Assembly: GCA_963966185.1 (NCBI GenBank) | Contig: CAWZYM010000247.1 | Coordinates: 55,001-119,000, forward strand | DNA: 64,000 nucleotides | Source: Rhabditoides inermis | Lineage: Eukaryota > Nematoda > Chromadorea > Rhabditida > Rhabditidae | Reading direction: 5' to 3' | In this document: positions 13,155-24,980 of the stretch, in pieces | Layout of the letters: the number at the start of each line of letters is the position of its first letter | Position numbering within the stretch: position 1 is the stretch's first letter | Notes under the pieces: generated by a model | The model's database searches: none | What the model was told of the DNA's origin: nothing | Seen by the model: only the letters and a program-made list of their open reading frames with translations | Position numbers and translations under genes: made by a program

Positions 13155-13283
13155 TTATTTGAGCGTACAACCTTCTCTTGCTTTTTCTTGAATAATTTGC
13201 GGACGATAGTCGGGATGAGAAGCCGCGGAGAGGGTTTCGGCGTAGAGAGGAAGACGCCATGTCATCTGAAAAGGGGAGACAGT

Positions 13284-13326
<43 letters not shown>

Positions 13327-16300
13327 AGTGTACATGAGAAAGGTTACCCGGAACGGCCACTTGTCGCGCATCTGTCTGGCTAGATTGAGGTCGATCTGCT
13401 GGATAAGAACGCCGTCGCGGGTGCGCGAGAGAGACTGCAACACCACAACCTTCACTACACATGACAGACATATGCGAAAGTAAAGAGGCAAGGGAACTGT
13501 GAACTGACTGGAGTCCTGCTGCCATCTGGATTGGCTATGTAGCTGCTGCCGAAGAACCGATCGAGTGTCTTGTGGGCTGAAACTCTCTACGGTCAAAATT
13601 GCCAACGATCTCGAAGTGTATAGTTTGCCAGGTGAAAGATCGTCGATTCTGTTTCTTCATCTCCCTCACCCGGTCTGCCGTCTCCTGATGTGAACTCTGT
13701 GGGTAACGTCTCTAGTCCCACCCTGTTGATGTTGACTGTCCAGCACTGGTTCGCCACTGCCGCTGTCCGGCCCTCGCAGTGCCACAGCGACTCGCTCAAA
13801 TGTATGTGCATTGTTTACATGTTTATATATTATTTCATTATATTTATTTGTTCATCGGTTTCAGGTTTCAGGTAAGACAATGCGATCGGTGTTTGCACTT
13901 ACAATGACTGTGTAGTGCCGTTGGGGTTGAATATGATGTCTGCTCCGTTGAGTGCGTATGCCATCCAGTTGAGGGGGATGCGCCGTCCGTAGCAGATATT
14001 CACCGCGATCCGGCCTGCAACCACTCCACCAATCCTCGAGTTGACCTTGTTTCTTACAATTCGGTTCACAGCGTTTTGTTCTGCAGTGTCTATTTGCAAA
14101 CTGGTAAAGCACTTACCGAACTCTGTTTCGAAAACGGGATGACCGAGATTCGACTCCATGAAGTAATGCGACTAAATACAGATTGTTTGTTGCCAAGTGT
14201 TTGACCTTACCTCGTTAAAGTCGCCCATCCTAGGTATATGATTCTTTCTTGTCTTTCCTGTAACGCGACCGGAGTTGGAAATGATGACAGCAGTATTCCA
14301 CAGGACCTAAGTGTTGTGCTGAGAGATAAGGAGAGAGAGAGAGAGAGAGCGAGAGATGGAGAAAAAATGGAGAGAGAGGAAGATAGAGAGAGTACACACG
14401 TCTGCTTCGTCCCTCTCAATGATGGGAGAGACAGATAATAACCATGTTGTAGCGCTCAGCGAGCTAGAAATATCTTTTTATATCACACTGTCTCTGTAAG
14501 AATCGGACGAGGTGGTTACTAGGAGCTATGTCAGCGCACATTGGGGTTATCGAAGGTCCTCTACAAGATGCAAATAGTCGTTTTTGTCAAATATGCAAAT
14601 TTGGCCCATTAAGGTACCACTACCTCAAATCGGTTAGTTTTTGTCAAAACACTTCAAATAAGGACTCGTTCGATTCCTTATCCGATTTTAAGAACTTTTT
14701 CATATATCAAACTTTTCGAAAAAATCTGATTTGAAAAAGTTATGAGCACAAAAATAAAAAAAAATTGCATATTTTCAATTTTTATGAGTTTGTTCCGGTC
14801 CGAAAAAACAAAAATGACTTACACCATTAGAAAGAGGCGTTTTATGTTTAGTTTGCATGATTTTTGACACAAAAATCTATTGTACCGTCTTTCGCCATCC
14901 AGACGATTGAAAGTGGTCCAGACAGCAGAAATGGGGCTGTGTGAACGTTTTCATGTTATATCGATCCGAAAAAACAAAAACTAAATACACCATCAGAATC
15001 TACGTATTTTGTTTTGTAAATGAGCACGTTTTCACGAATATCGATTGCACTGTCTTTCACAATCTGGACAGTTGAAAATTATCTGTAAACAATGCACACA
15101 GTTCTGTTCAGTTTACCTGTTGTATAAATCTGAATTAACTAGAACAGATTGTGGTATCAGAATCTACGCATTTTGTCCTTTATACGGAACGCGTAGATTC
15201 TCGTGTTTTCTTGAGAAATGAATTCAACTGTAACTTTGAACGACGTTAATCAATCCTTTCTGACAACTTTCAACTGTCCGGATTGTGAAAGAAAGTGCAA
15301 TCGCTGCATCTTGTAGAGGACCTTCGATAACCCTTATGTGCGCTGACATACACTACTCGCCACATGGAATAGCAAAAGTGTGGGCCCGAGTGCCCCCGGT
15401 GTGGGCCCGAGTGGGCCCGCGCCCCGTATTCGATCATATCGAAATATTTTCTTATGAAATTTTGTATGCATAATGAGAAAAGCATTCCGCATCGATCTGC
15501 GTTTACAGAATTTTGAAATTTTGATTTTGATTTTTTCGGGCTAACACCCTGTGGGACCGGCGGTACCACTGAGTGTCCCCGGTGTGGGACCGTGTGGGCC
15601 CGACGGGCTCACTCTGTGCCCCCGGTGTGGGACCGTGTGGGCCCAAACACGATATCTTCCTATTTCGCCATTTTCATCAAAAACAAACATTACTAACGTA
15701 TTCCACATAGTGTATTTAGGCTGGAAACATGTAGCTCCTAGTAACCACATGCCCGAAAAGTGTTCGATTCTTACAGAGACAGTGTGATATGAAAACAATA
15801 TAATGTGTGCATCGTTTGAAATGACTCATCAGTTCAAAATCAACATAATATTCCTATGTCAATCGCTGTGATACAGTTTCTGCTCAATGATTAAATATGT
15901 TCATTGTTGTCGCATCATAAAGACGATCTGTCTGGACTGAGCTATTATAAATAAAACTCGTAAACGTCGAACTAACGAAGGCTGTGCGCGGCGCTAAGTG
16001 CAAAACATCCAAAGGTCGCTACAGATATGTGACTGGCCTGTGAGAGGAATGCGGTCGAGGGCCCAGTCTCCGCGTGCTCTGCGAATTCTGTCCATGGAAC
16101 ACGCTCCCGAGTGCACAGAAAATATGGCATCGCTAAACAGCAACAGTGAGACTGACTGTACATGCATACAAGAGGTTTCCATTCACGTTCAAGTTGTATT
16201 GCTTCTTTTCATCAGTGTTTTTTGTGTGTTAAAACTGCGTAAAACTATAACAATAGTAAACAAGTGAAAAAAATTGATTTAGTAGTTTACAATTGAAGAA

Positions 16301-16913
16301 AAAACAAAAAAAATAGAATCGCAAAGAAAACACCCCACTCCAATATTCGTGCATGCAGGCGATGTTGACTCCGGCAGCGGCCGCCACCGACAGCATCCCA
16401 GCCACACGGGAGTAGATGGCCTGCGAGCACTCACAACATGCCTCACAACACCCGCGCACCTGTCGCTGCTCCTCTATCCGCGCATCGGTCGGCAGTCGGA
16501 TGCTGTACTGTAGCGCAGCTATGCGCACCTGTGAATGAGAAACTCTAATCCTACTCTTCTCAGCGACGAGAAATGCGAAGGGCTGTGTGCGAAGTGATAC
16601 AGGACACGCACCTTTCTGGGCGCCCGCAGCTGTTCGCTTTCCGCGCCGCACTCGTATGCCTCCACGTCGAAGTCGCCCTCGGAAGCCAGCGCGGCGACCG
16701 CGGCAGGCAGGGCGAGAGCTCTGACACGGATGTGGCGTAGTTCGTGTTTCGAACGCAAACGGGAAATATTTTCATCATTTAACTCCAACATGAAACAGCT
16801 CACTGTGGCTTCCTTCCATAGAGAACGCGAGTGGCATCGTCTAGTGCTGTTCCGGAAAGACCAGAGAGACAAGAGTCGAGTCCAGAAAACGAGTGCGCCG
16901 GGTGAGACGACAT
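13155..16913 (-). CDS. upb-1: Beta-ureidopropionase (beta-alanine synthase), with one apparent frameshift
   Basis: Carbon-nitrogen hydrolase of the last step of pyrimidine breakdown (N-carbamoyl-beta-alanine to beta-alanine). Exons: 16804-16913, 16612-16720, 16460-16528, 16339-16420, 16038-16132, 14400-14463, 14211-14306, 14117-14171, 13903-14014, 13670-13794, 13509-13576, 13348-13434, 13155-13265, about 393 aa in all. The expected motifs are in order: GVNIACMHE followed by [10 protein letters not shown] (catalytic Glu about 121), [15 protein letters not shown] (Lys about 197), and [12 protein letters not shown] (nucleophile Cys about 234), ending in [15 protein letters not shown]. Exon 14400-14463 contains one extra base at about 14433: the reading switches frame between [10 protein letters not shown] and VSPIIERD, both plainly homologous to the family. 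Exon 16038-16132 seems to use a GC donor, and the intron 16421-16459 is only 39 bases. This is either a sequencing error in a working gene or a recent pseudogene. Confidence 0.9.
13281..13322. repeat. (GA)n microsatellite
   Basis: A GA run of about 40 bases in the last intron of the beta-ureidopropionase gene, starting within about 20 bases of the last exon's acceptor. Confidence 0.95.
14481..15789. mobile_element. Terminal-inverted-repeat transposon remnant in a beta-ureidopropionase intron
   Basis: The ends are inverted repeats: ATCACACTGTCTCTGTAAG on the left and its complement on the right, flanked by TA. A second inverted block (14528-14578 against 15303-15352) continues the left arm, but on the right it is displaced by about 375 bases, which points to a nested insertion. 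The core is AT-rich without a transposase frame. It lies between the exons at 14463 and 16038. Confidence 0.75.
15353..15727. mobile_element. Nested insertion with GC-rich subrepeats inside the transposon
   Basis: This block separates the two halves of the right terminal repeat of the surrounding element. Its ends are weak inverted repeats (TACACTA and TGGAATA motifs). It contains several copies of a GC-rich unit, CCGGTGTGGGMCC followed by GTGTGGGCCC, at 15377-15423 and 15573-15642. Confidence 0.5.
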
Positions 16914-17946
16914 GAAGTAGCGACAATGTATTTCCAATCTGCATAGCGCAGGCTTGTTTTGCCAACAACACATGATACAGCCGTGATAAGACTGAAGGGT
17001 GTATGTACATGACAACAGAAACACGGCAGGTTTATCACGGCACCTAACAGACTGTTTTGCACGATCGAAAACAACAAAAAAATATAGTGTTGTGCATACT
17101 ACTCGCAGTTCAAAGCTGTGTTTGAAGAATTAGTTTAATAGCGAGACGTTTATGGCTTTTTCATAGTTCGATTTTTATCGAACACCAGTCAACTGACAAT
17201 GATTCAGCTTCTTTACGATACTTTAGAATCGCTTTGACTTTTTCGTTTATTTCAGAGGTCTTTTTTCCAAAAGACTTTGTTCACAGAACTCATTCTAAAA
17301 GTCCATTTTTTAATCCTTTCCTGACAGAACACTTGCCGGTCTCTCATTTCCTATCGTTCCTATATCACTCCTATCGTCCGATCAGCATATGGCGGTCTTC
17401 GAAATGCTTCCTCTTCCGCCTTTCAGAACACCGACAACCTTCTAGTTGTGGGAAACACGACTAAATTCCTCCAGAAACTACTACAAAGACCTTTTCAGGC
17501 CATCTAAACACTCAGAATTTAGGTTTCAACGCGAATCATGACTACAAATGGATTCTGATCGGTACACAAACGGCGTTTATGTAGCGTTATCCATTTGTGA
17601 TGAAAAAGTTTAGTAAGTGAGGACAGACACCCTGTAAGTGAGGACAAACATGAGACAAATCGACAACAACAAGAAAATGTGATCACGCGGGAATGTGGGA
17701 ACACCGAGTGAGTAAATTGCGGGGAAACGAATTGGAAACACTATATAGAAATCTGAAGTCTATAAATAGGTCATCGTCTATGCTGTACATACCTAATGAG
17801 CCCGTCATGCCTTCGTCTAACAAGAAACGTACCCTAGTGATGCTGAAAAGTAGGCTAGATGGGAAGACTATCGGGGAATGAAGTGGGCACGACTTATTAT
17901 AGACTGCCTTGTCTAACAATAAACAACATGATCATCTGGAGGACGT
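16914..17946. other. Intergenic region
   Basis: This lies between the start of beta-ureidopropionase and the stop of the SLC41 gene, both on the minus strand. It should hold the promoter of the former. I see no coding exon or clear repeat. Confidence 0.6.
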
Positions 17947-19987
17947 TCAGTGCGGTCGGACAGCCTCAGCGACGTGCGACGGCAGCTGGTCCCTGTGCAG
18001 CGGCAAACCGAGCGGACCCGACAGAACCAGCAGACAGCCTGCAAACATCGCACTGATACAGCAACACTCGAATGTCTGAGAAAGATTGATTGTGGTGGCG
18101 AAGTACCTGCGAGTAGTACAGTGCCGAGCAGGTCTCCGAGTGCGGTGAGGACGGGGATGGCGGAGGAGTCGGGGTCGACACGACACCGCCACATGGCACG
18201 CACCAGCCACTGGCAGATGAACAGCAGGGTCACCACCTGCAACACGATCATCTTTATGCAATGTACAACTACATGAATATTATGAAAAAAGGGTACGTCA
18301 ATGCATGAAAGAACGAAAAATTTAACAAAACTAAAATTAATGTTTTGAACTTGGAACTTGAACAAGCAGCGCGTATTTGACGTCTGCTGGTTTTCGCGAA
18401 AATGATGTACATTTTTTCAAATGTTCTTCACACATGTGACGTTCCGATCATATGTTATGCTGTTGAAAACCGTATCAATCTTTATGTTGTAAAAAAAATG
18501 ACGTGTTCAGTTCAGGCAACGCACCTGCAGCACACCTATGAAGATGTATCCGACGGCGAACTGCGGGGTGAGTTCGTACTCGTTCCCGATGCAGAATATG
18601 ATGAGCATGAAGAGCAGATGGCCGGGCAGCGAGATGGCCGACAGAATGCGCGCCGCCACTGCGTCCTCGTCTGGAAACAACTCTTTTCGTAACATTGTCT
18701 GTCATTATTTGTGTGTATGCTGATTGTTTGTACGATAGAACACACATCCAGCCACTCACGATGTCCGAGGAATGCGTGTAGTGGGGAGCAGTGTGCGAGG
18801 AGGGGCTCCGACTCGTGCACGCGCAGCTTCCGCGCCCTGTGCAGACCCGTGGAGATGCGCGAGGCCTGCACAGCCACCAGGTTCCCGCCAACACCTGCCA
18901 CGACAATCATTGTCATCCACTACCACCTACTTTCACATAGATCCATATTTGGTACATGTTCCAGACAAATGAGATTGATAATTATTGTCAAGTAAATGCG
19001 TAAATGAACGTGACAAATCTAACCACTTATGACTGGGTGGAAGGAGGCCATTCCGGGGTAGGCGTGTACGGCGAGGCTGAAGATGAATCCGGCGAACGAC
19101 GAGACGAGCATGGCTGTCAGCACAGCCCACCAGCCATGCTTCAGCACCTCCAACACATTCGTTTATAACCTTACTACTCGAAATTGAATGAAACATGGTT
19201 GATGTTCATAAACCATGAACTTTTTTATCTTTCTTTAGGAACGAACAAACCCGGTGAATTAATTAAACCTTATAGCGAGACAAAACAAACTGTTCAAACA
19301 TGGTCCTATAGCGATAGCATTGTGTAATAGGTAACAGTCTGTCGGAGACAGTATCGACCTCATTGACATTCTAGAGATCAAAATTTCGCTGTGATTCTAT
19401 TTTTTTGTGATAGTCCCACCGAGTTGATATCAAACGATTTACTCTTTTCTACACGTTTTTCAAAAGCTCCTCTTTTTCTTTGTTCACTCTCTGACGTTCA
19501 CCAAAATTGTCTAAAAACCGTTTGATATTACCAAAAGTCAAAAACACATTATGATATTTGTTTCGCTTCAACATTTCGATAATCAGAAACTGAAAGTTTG
19601 TTCTACATATGACACTTGTAAATATCAGTGCACACAGATGAAACGAAAACCAAGAAGTAACATACATCATACACGTTCGTAATGAATGATGTGTTTGACT
19701 AGAACGTAATTCGGAAAGATGTTTTTTTTTTCTGTTGAAAAAACGGTATTGAAACAAAAAAAATGTTCTTCACCTGTCTGGTGAACTGGTCTCTGTAGGC
19801 GATGACTGCTCCGATGACAGCGGAGAGAAAGAAAGCAGCGAGCATGGCTTGGACAGCCCACGGATGGGACTCGCGCAGAGACAGGAACCAGCCGCCCAGA
19901 CCCAGCTGAAGAGAAGCTGGTGCTATTAGATGGAGAGAGCACAGTGAACAAGCAGACTGGTTGAGCAACGCGACGTGTATGGTAGAA

Positions 19988-20041
<54 letters not shown>

Positions 20042-22844
20042 ACCATAAATAGCAAAGTTGATACGTCTCCGAGTGACGCGGCCACCGGGGTGGTGATGTT
20101 GTCTGGATTGAGCTGGAATCGAAATTATTTTCGAAACAAAAACTGTCTTTTTATTCAGTCCCCTCATATCTGTATCATATAAGTTGACACTCGCACTGCG
20201 TACTTGGCGACACAACAACATACAAAACCATCCTTCGGATAGTGCACAGTGTGACGTACCCTGTATCGCCTGGCGAGTATGACGACTGCTGTCATGAGCA
20301 GTCCGAGCACGTACGAGGCGATAGACGCGGTCGAGACCGCAGTCAGCATGAGAGAGGCCACGTGAGAGTACACCAGCTGCAACGGGACTCACTTGAGCAA
20401 GTAAGACGTAAATTGAAATGACGCGCTACGTGTTCCAGATTCCAGGTTCATAACCGATTCATTTTGAGTAGACGAGCTTGTATTGAAATGATGAGTGGCG
20501 TAAAGTGGCATTTCACGTTAAGAAAGTAGCTGTCTATTTCAGACTTCACTTTTTCTCTCCCTCATGCCTGGCTATACAAAGCGTTGACACTCGTGTTTCC
20601 TTCCCTCGCTCGTGTTGTGTCGTTGTTGTTGTTTTCTGCTTACAACGTCGACTAAGAAAGTAGGCAAAAACAATGACAGGATCAGATTACAATGCTATTG
20701 TTTCTTGAATAAATTAAAAACAAGATACTTTGACATGAACACTTTTTAATTAAAAATTTTCGAGTCTTACATGTTCGCCTCGGAGCAGGTCAGTGACAGC
20801 AGTGATGAGAACAGCAAAGGAGGAAACGACGATAGCCTGGGATGGAAACCTCACACTAAGTGATTCGGATCGTGCTCACCTGTGTCTGAATGAGTGCCAT
20901 GTTGGCGAGAGTGACGGCCGCCGTCTGCTCGCGAGTGTCCATGAAACCCAGGTTTGCCTGCAAGCGTAGTGCACTTGAAGACACATTCAGATATGTAGAA
21001 ATGTTCCATTTCACATAATGTTGGAGACAATCATTCTGCCTCTTATACGGGCTATGAAATCAATGCAAATTTGTTTCTTCGTTCACGCGGTCTCTTTTAA
21101 ACTTGTTTTTTTGAAACCCGACATACTTAATATCGATACTTGTAGTTTCTCAGACTTTTTTCTGTAGGGCCGAACTTTCAACACCCTACATATAGGGACC
21201 ACAACGAGATTTTCTGTTTTTTGAATGTGGTATTGCAATTAAACTAATAATGTAGATCGTTCCAAGCTGATTTCAAAAATACATGATGTTCATAGGGTTC
21301 ATCGTTAACATTGCGCTCTAATTCCGCGCGGCGCGCGCACATCTGAGCGCGCGCTCACACAGGGAAAGTGCGTCAGAGGGCGGCTAGATCAAAGCACTGA
21401 TGACGTCATAATTTGTGAAATCATGAAGAAAATTGTTTCTAACGGTATCAGTACGCTTTGTTTGATTAGTACTTGATAAAAAACGTATCTTACAACATAG
21501 TTTCTCATTACTTATTTTGGGCGCTGGCGGCAAGATCAAAGAAATATGACGTCATTGTATAACATTTAATCGATTTTCACTACTTTACGGGGCACGTTTT
21601 CCCATAAATCGAATACCGTTGGAATCAGCGCGGCAGGACGAATCGTTCTACGCTAACTAGAACAAGTAACGCGTCCAGTCAGAAAATGTTACATGATTTC
21701 GTCAGAAATTTTGCGTGTCACGTTGCGGTCCCTACCTACATATGGTATGTATGTATGTACATATGTGCCTATGTTCGTTCACTTAAAATACAGAAAGCGT
21801 GTTTGTCACATAATCATAAATCGTAGGAAAAAGTTGTCCTTTTTGTACTCATCAAATAGAAAAACCCTCAGAAACACTGCACTTTCGATTGCATATTCCA
21901 ACGTTCTATATATAACGGTTAAAACCTTCATTAGCATTTAGCTATGGGAGTTCATAAACAACTAAAATTAGAATTTAACAGAACCATGTCACAGAAAACG
22001 AGCATCTTTCCTGTAAATAATGTGGTCTCTGATCTGATATGCATTGTGAAAAAGGAACAACAAACGTATGTTGTTACAAGTTGTGAGATTATGTGACAGA
22101 ACTGTTAGCAGATTAGCATGAATAAAATGATATATCGTGGAAAAGATGGTGTTTTTCTGTCATGCATACGAAAAAATGGAAAAAAAAGTTCTACATACTT
22201 TATATTTTTTCCGGTAAGTAGGCGTCAATGAGAAGTCATTGAACAAAACTCAATCATTGCCCATAGTCGTATGTATTGTCTATTCATCACGTGTTGTTTA
22301 CAACTACATGAATCTTCTTGCAACTGACCAGAGTGGATAGCCGGCTGGCGAGTGTCATCTCCAGGTTTCCCTTCAGACCCAGCAGAACTGGCACCAGTGC
22401 CATTGCCTCCGGCACACGAGTGAAGAACACAGAGTCTGCAAACATGGAGTCATAACAAGAACAACGTTTTCGAAGCTGCAAAACGGTTTTCTTCCACTGT
22501 TTTTTAAACAACGCAAAAACCATTTCCGATTGTCAACAATGTTTTTCAGCGAGTTTCTAATGGTTTTCGTTCGGTCATATGTTTCTGGCATTGCTCGAGC
22601 TACTTATCTGTCATCTGTGCATTGTCGCCTTGCCGTACTGCCATTGTGCCATTTATCGGAATGCGATCCCCGATTCTTACTTCCGAGTTCCGCTTTCTCT
22701 TCGCAAACATTCTGGCGGGAAATCGGAAAGTCGAGTGTCGTGGGAAAGAGAAAGTAAAAAAAAAAGACAGACAGGAGACAAGGGAGCATGTAAGAGAAAA
22801 AGAGCGAAAAGAAAACAAGAGAAAGATAAAGAAGAGGGAGCGTA

Positions 22845-22904
<60 letters not shown>

Positions 22905-23097
22905 GGGGGGAAGAGATAGAGAGAAATAAAGGCCAACCTCGCACTTTTACAATCGCTGACCGTTGTCTAGTGTAATTGTGGCGAATCAATCACTTTGCGA
23001 AAGAGCGAGAGCGCGAGCGTTTTAATGGAATCACTCCTGCTACGCAACACACACATTTAGAGTTTTGTATTCTTTCTCTGTTTCTCTTTCTCTCCTT

Positions 23098-23132
<35 letters not shown>

Positions 23133-23437
23133 TCCCGCAAGGTCGGTATTGACTCGCTGGTCTACGCGGCAGCAACTTGCTGCCTTTTCTAGTTCCCATG
23201 CTATTTTCATTGCCTGCCGTCTCTTACTGACCTTTAGTTGTGTCGAGCAGATATCCAGCCAGAATCAGCCCGATGCCCGCAAAGAGGAAGGGAATCAGCG
23301 TCTGCAAAAACGACCTTTTAGTTTTTGGTCTAGCCCATTTGTTTTGACCCATTTCCGCAATCCCGCAACATTTTTGTCATCTCTTCCTTATTCTTCACTA
23401 CCTTATTAATATTCGGCAAGTACTGACTCATTATCAT

Positions 23438-23488
<51 letters not shown>

Positions 23489-24980
23489 ATGCATAATCAC
23501 GCAAACATCGCTTACTGATAGGCGTTTAGGAGATGTCTTATCTGTGGCTGAAGAAAGTTGGAAAACGATAAAAAAGAAACCATTGACTTGAGTGAGAAAA
23601 ATCATAACAAAACGTGAGAGCGCTAGCCCACCTCCAGCAGGAACCTGAATCCCGTGTCGGGGGCGTGCTCGGCGCGGCTCTGCTTCCTCCGCGTCTTGTT
23701 CATCTTCAGAATGAGCACCTGCACGGGTGCGAGGATCCAGTTGTCGTCCGACGGAGTGGAGGCGAGCGACGGCGACCTGCACAGTCGCCACTCAACACAA
23801 GTACGCTACGCAGCCAGTGAATCTCGTGCCGCCAGTGGAAATCGAGTGCGCTATTCGAACGATGCTAATCAACAGTTAGTCAAATCTCACAAGAGGCATG
23901 TGGGTGCATACGGTTCGCTCGGTCTTTTCAAACTACACACGTGTTAGTAGTCGTTCAGTGAATCTCTCTCTCTCCCTCTCCCTCCTTTACCCTCCGTTTC
24001 TGTCACGGAATCAATCACGAGGAGCACTATGCGTGACGCACAAAAATACAAAGTGCATCATTAGTGGAGAGTGAAACGTGAGATCGAGCGAGCCGCAATT
24101 GCATCAAAACTGCATACGTGGCGAACAGAACGTGGCGGCGGTCCGCGTTGACAGGCAAAGAGTGGAGCGAGGGACTGAACTCGAGTAGTGTGAGTCCATT
24201 CAGTCATTCAGTATTGCTTTTGCAGCAACTTTTGACTTGCGACCAAACAGTGTGTTTTGAATCCGTTGGACAACACTGCTATATGAATTGAAGTGAGCCA
24301 CAAGTGTCTGCCGAAAACGAGATGCGATCAATTTGCCATTCGCCAAACCAAACAGCGTGCTTGCGCGAATTAAAATAGAGTGTGTGCGTCAGTGTTTGCC
24401 CTGATATCAGCTGCGCATACTGATAGAATGAGATAAGAAATATAATTCCATTATCGTTGTTTTTATTCAGAAAGTCTTATTAAGTTTTCTAGTCTCCAAG
24501 ACGCTTCCTAATCCATTAACGTGTTACTCGAAAAACAAAGTAGAGAGACTCGGAACAGATATAAAGTAACAAGATACTCGTGGAAAAGTGATATTGAAGA
24601 AAGAGGAGGAAGAGTGAGCGAGGCCTTGGGACTGACTGACCTTGCAAACCTGTTGCCGCAAAAATCGTTCGGCTATTACTAATAATAATAAAAAAAGTTA
24701 AAACCAAACACCATTTTATAATCGTTGTTTAAAAGGCTAATGTATACAGTTTGACCGTTAACAAAAGCGGGTATGATCAGCTAAAAAGAGATTTGTGATC
24801 ATCTGAACTGTTAATATCAACCAACAACAGTGCAGGATACATTGATAGGAAAGAGGAAATGAGAGAGCGAGAGGGAGAGAGAGAGAGAAAGAGAGAGAGA
24901 GACTCCACTCACATCTCGTCATCTAGTCCCTCCACCTGCAATGCGCACAGACTGTCCGGCTTCGCTGGCTGCACTTCCAT
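17947..24980 (-). CDS. SLC41/MgtE-family magnesium transporter
   Basis: Membrane transporter of divalent cations, chiefly Mg2+. Fourteen exons, all in matching phase, encode 492 aa: 24913-24980, 23632-23776, 23232-23301, 22329-22435, 20880-20957, 20771-20836, 20260-20376, 20044-20112, 19774-19905, 19024-19147, 18760-18894, 18525-18670, 18107-18236, 17947-18038. The two MgtE-type halves are evident. The first has [16 protein letters not shown] and [15 protein letters not shown]. The second has [18 protein letters not shown] and [19 protein letters not shown], the paired acidic pore motifs of the family. The segment before the first membrane helix is a few residues shorter than in vertebrate SLC41A1. 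The ATG directly follows TTTTCAG, so trans-splicing would leave no 5' UTR beyond the leader. Intron 4 carries a MITE at 21193-21734. Confidence 0.95.
19986..20038. repeat. (GA)n microsatellite
   Basis: A GA run of about 53 bases in an SLC41 intron, beginning five bases inside the intron from the donor of exon 20044-20112. Confidence 0.95.
21193..21734. mobile_element. MITE with TAGGGACC termini in SLC41 intron 4
   Basis: The left end TAGGGACCACAACGAGA and the right end (reverse complement TAGGGACCGCAACGTGA) form inverted repeats of about 17 bases, next to TA. Inside, a unit with GATCAAAG followed by ATGACGTCAT occurs twice in direct orientation (about 21389-21410 and 21533-21556), next to a very GC-rich segment at 21326-21360. 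There is no open frame of note. Confidence 0.65.
22845..22904. repeat. (GA)n microsatellite
   Basis: About 60 bases of GA repeat in an SLC41 intron, continuing into a short G run. Confidence 0.95.
23108..23132. repeat. (CT)n microsatellite
   Basis: A CT run of about 25 bases preceded by a C run, in the same intron as the GA run at 22845 but in opposite orientation. Confidence 0.9.
23439..23486. repeat. (CT)n microsatellite
   Basis: A pure CT run of about 48 bases in SLC41 intron 2. Confidence 0.95.

Noticed and set aside
13200..13330. Plus-strand frame that looked like a last exon of the histidine-rich gene ([15 protein letters not shown])
   Set aside because: It is antisense to the last exon of beta-ureidopropionase, whose frame, acceptor and family match are convincing.
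15590..15720. Minus-strand peptide [21 protein letters not shown], resembling nitrilase-family sequence
   Set aside because: It lies within a nested transposon with GC-rich subrepeats. The genuine LWNTAV exon is at 14211-14306, and no splice sites fit, so chance resemblance is more likely.
23516..23567. Extra SLC41 exon between exons 2 and 3
   Set aside because: Acceptor and donor exist, but inclusion shifts the frame and produces a stop in the next exon.
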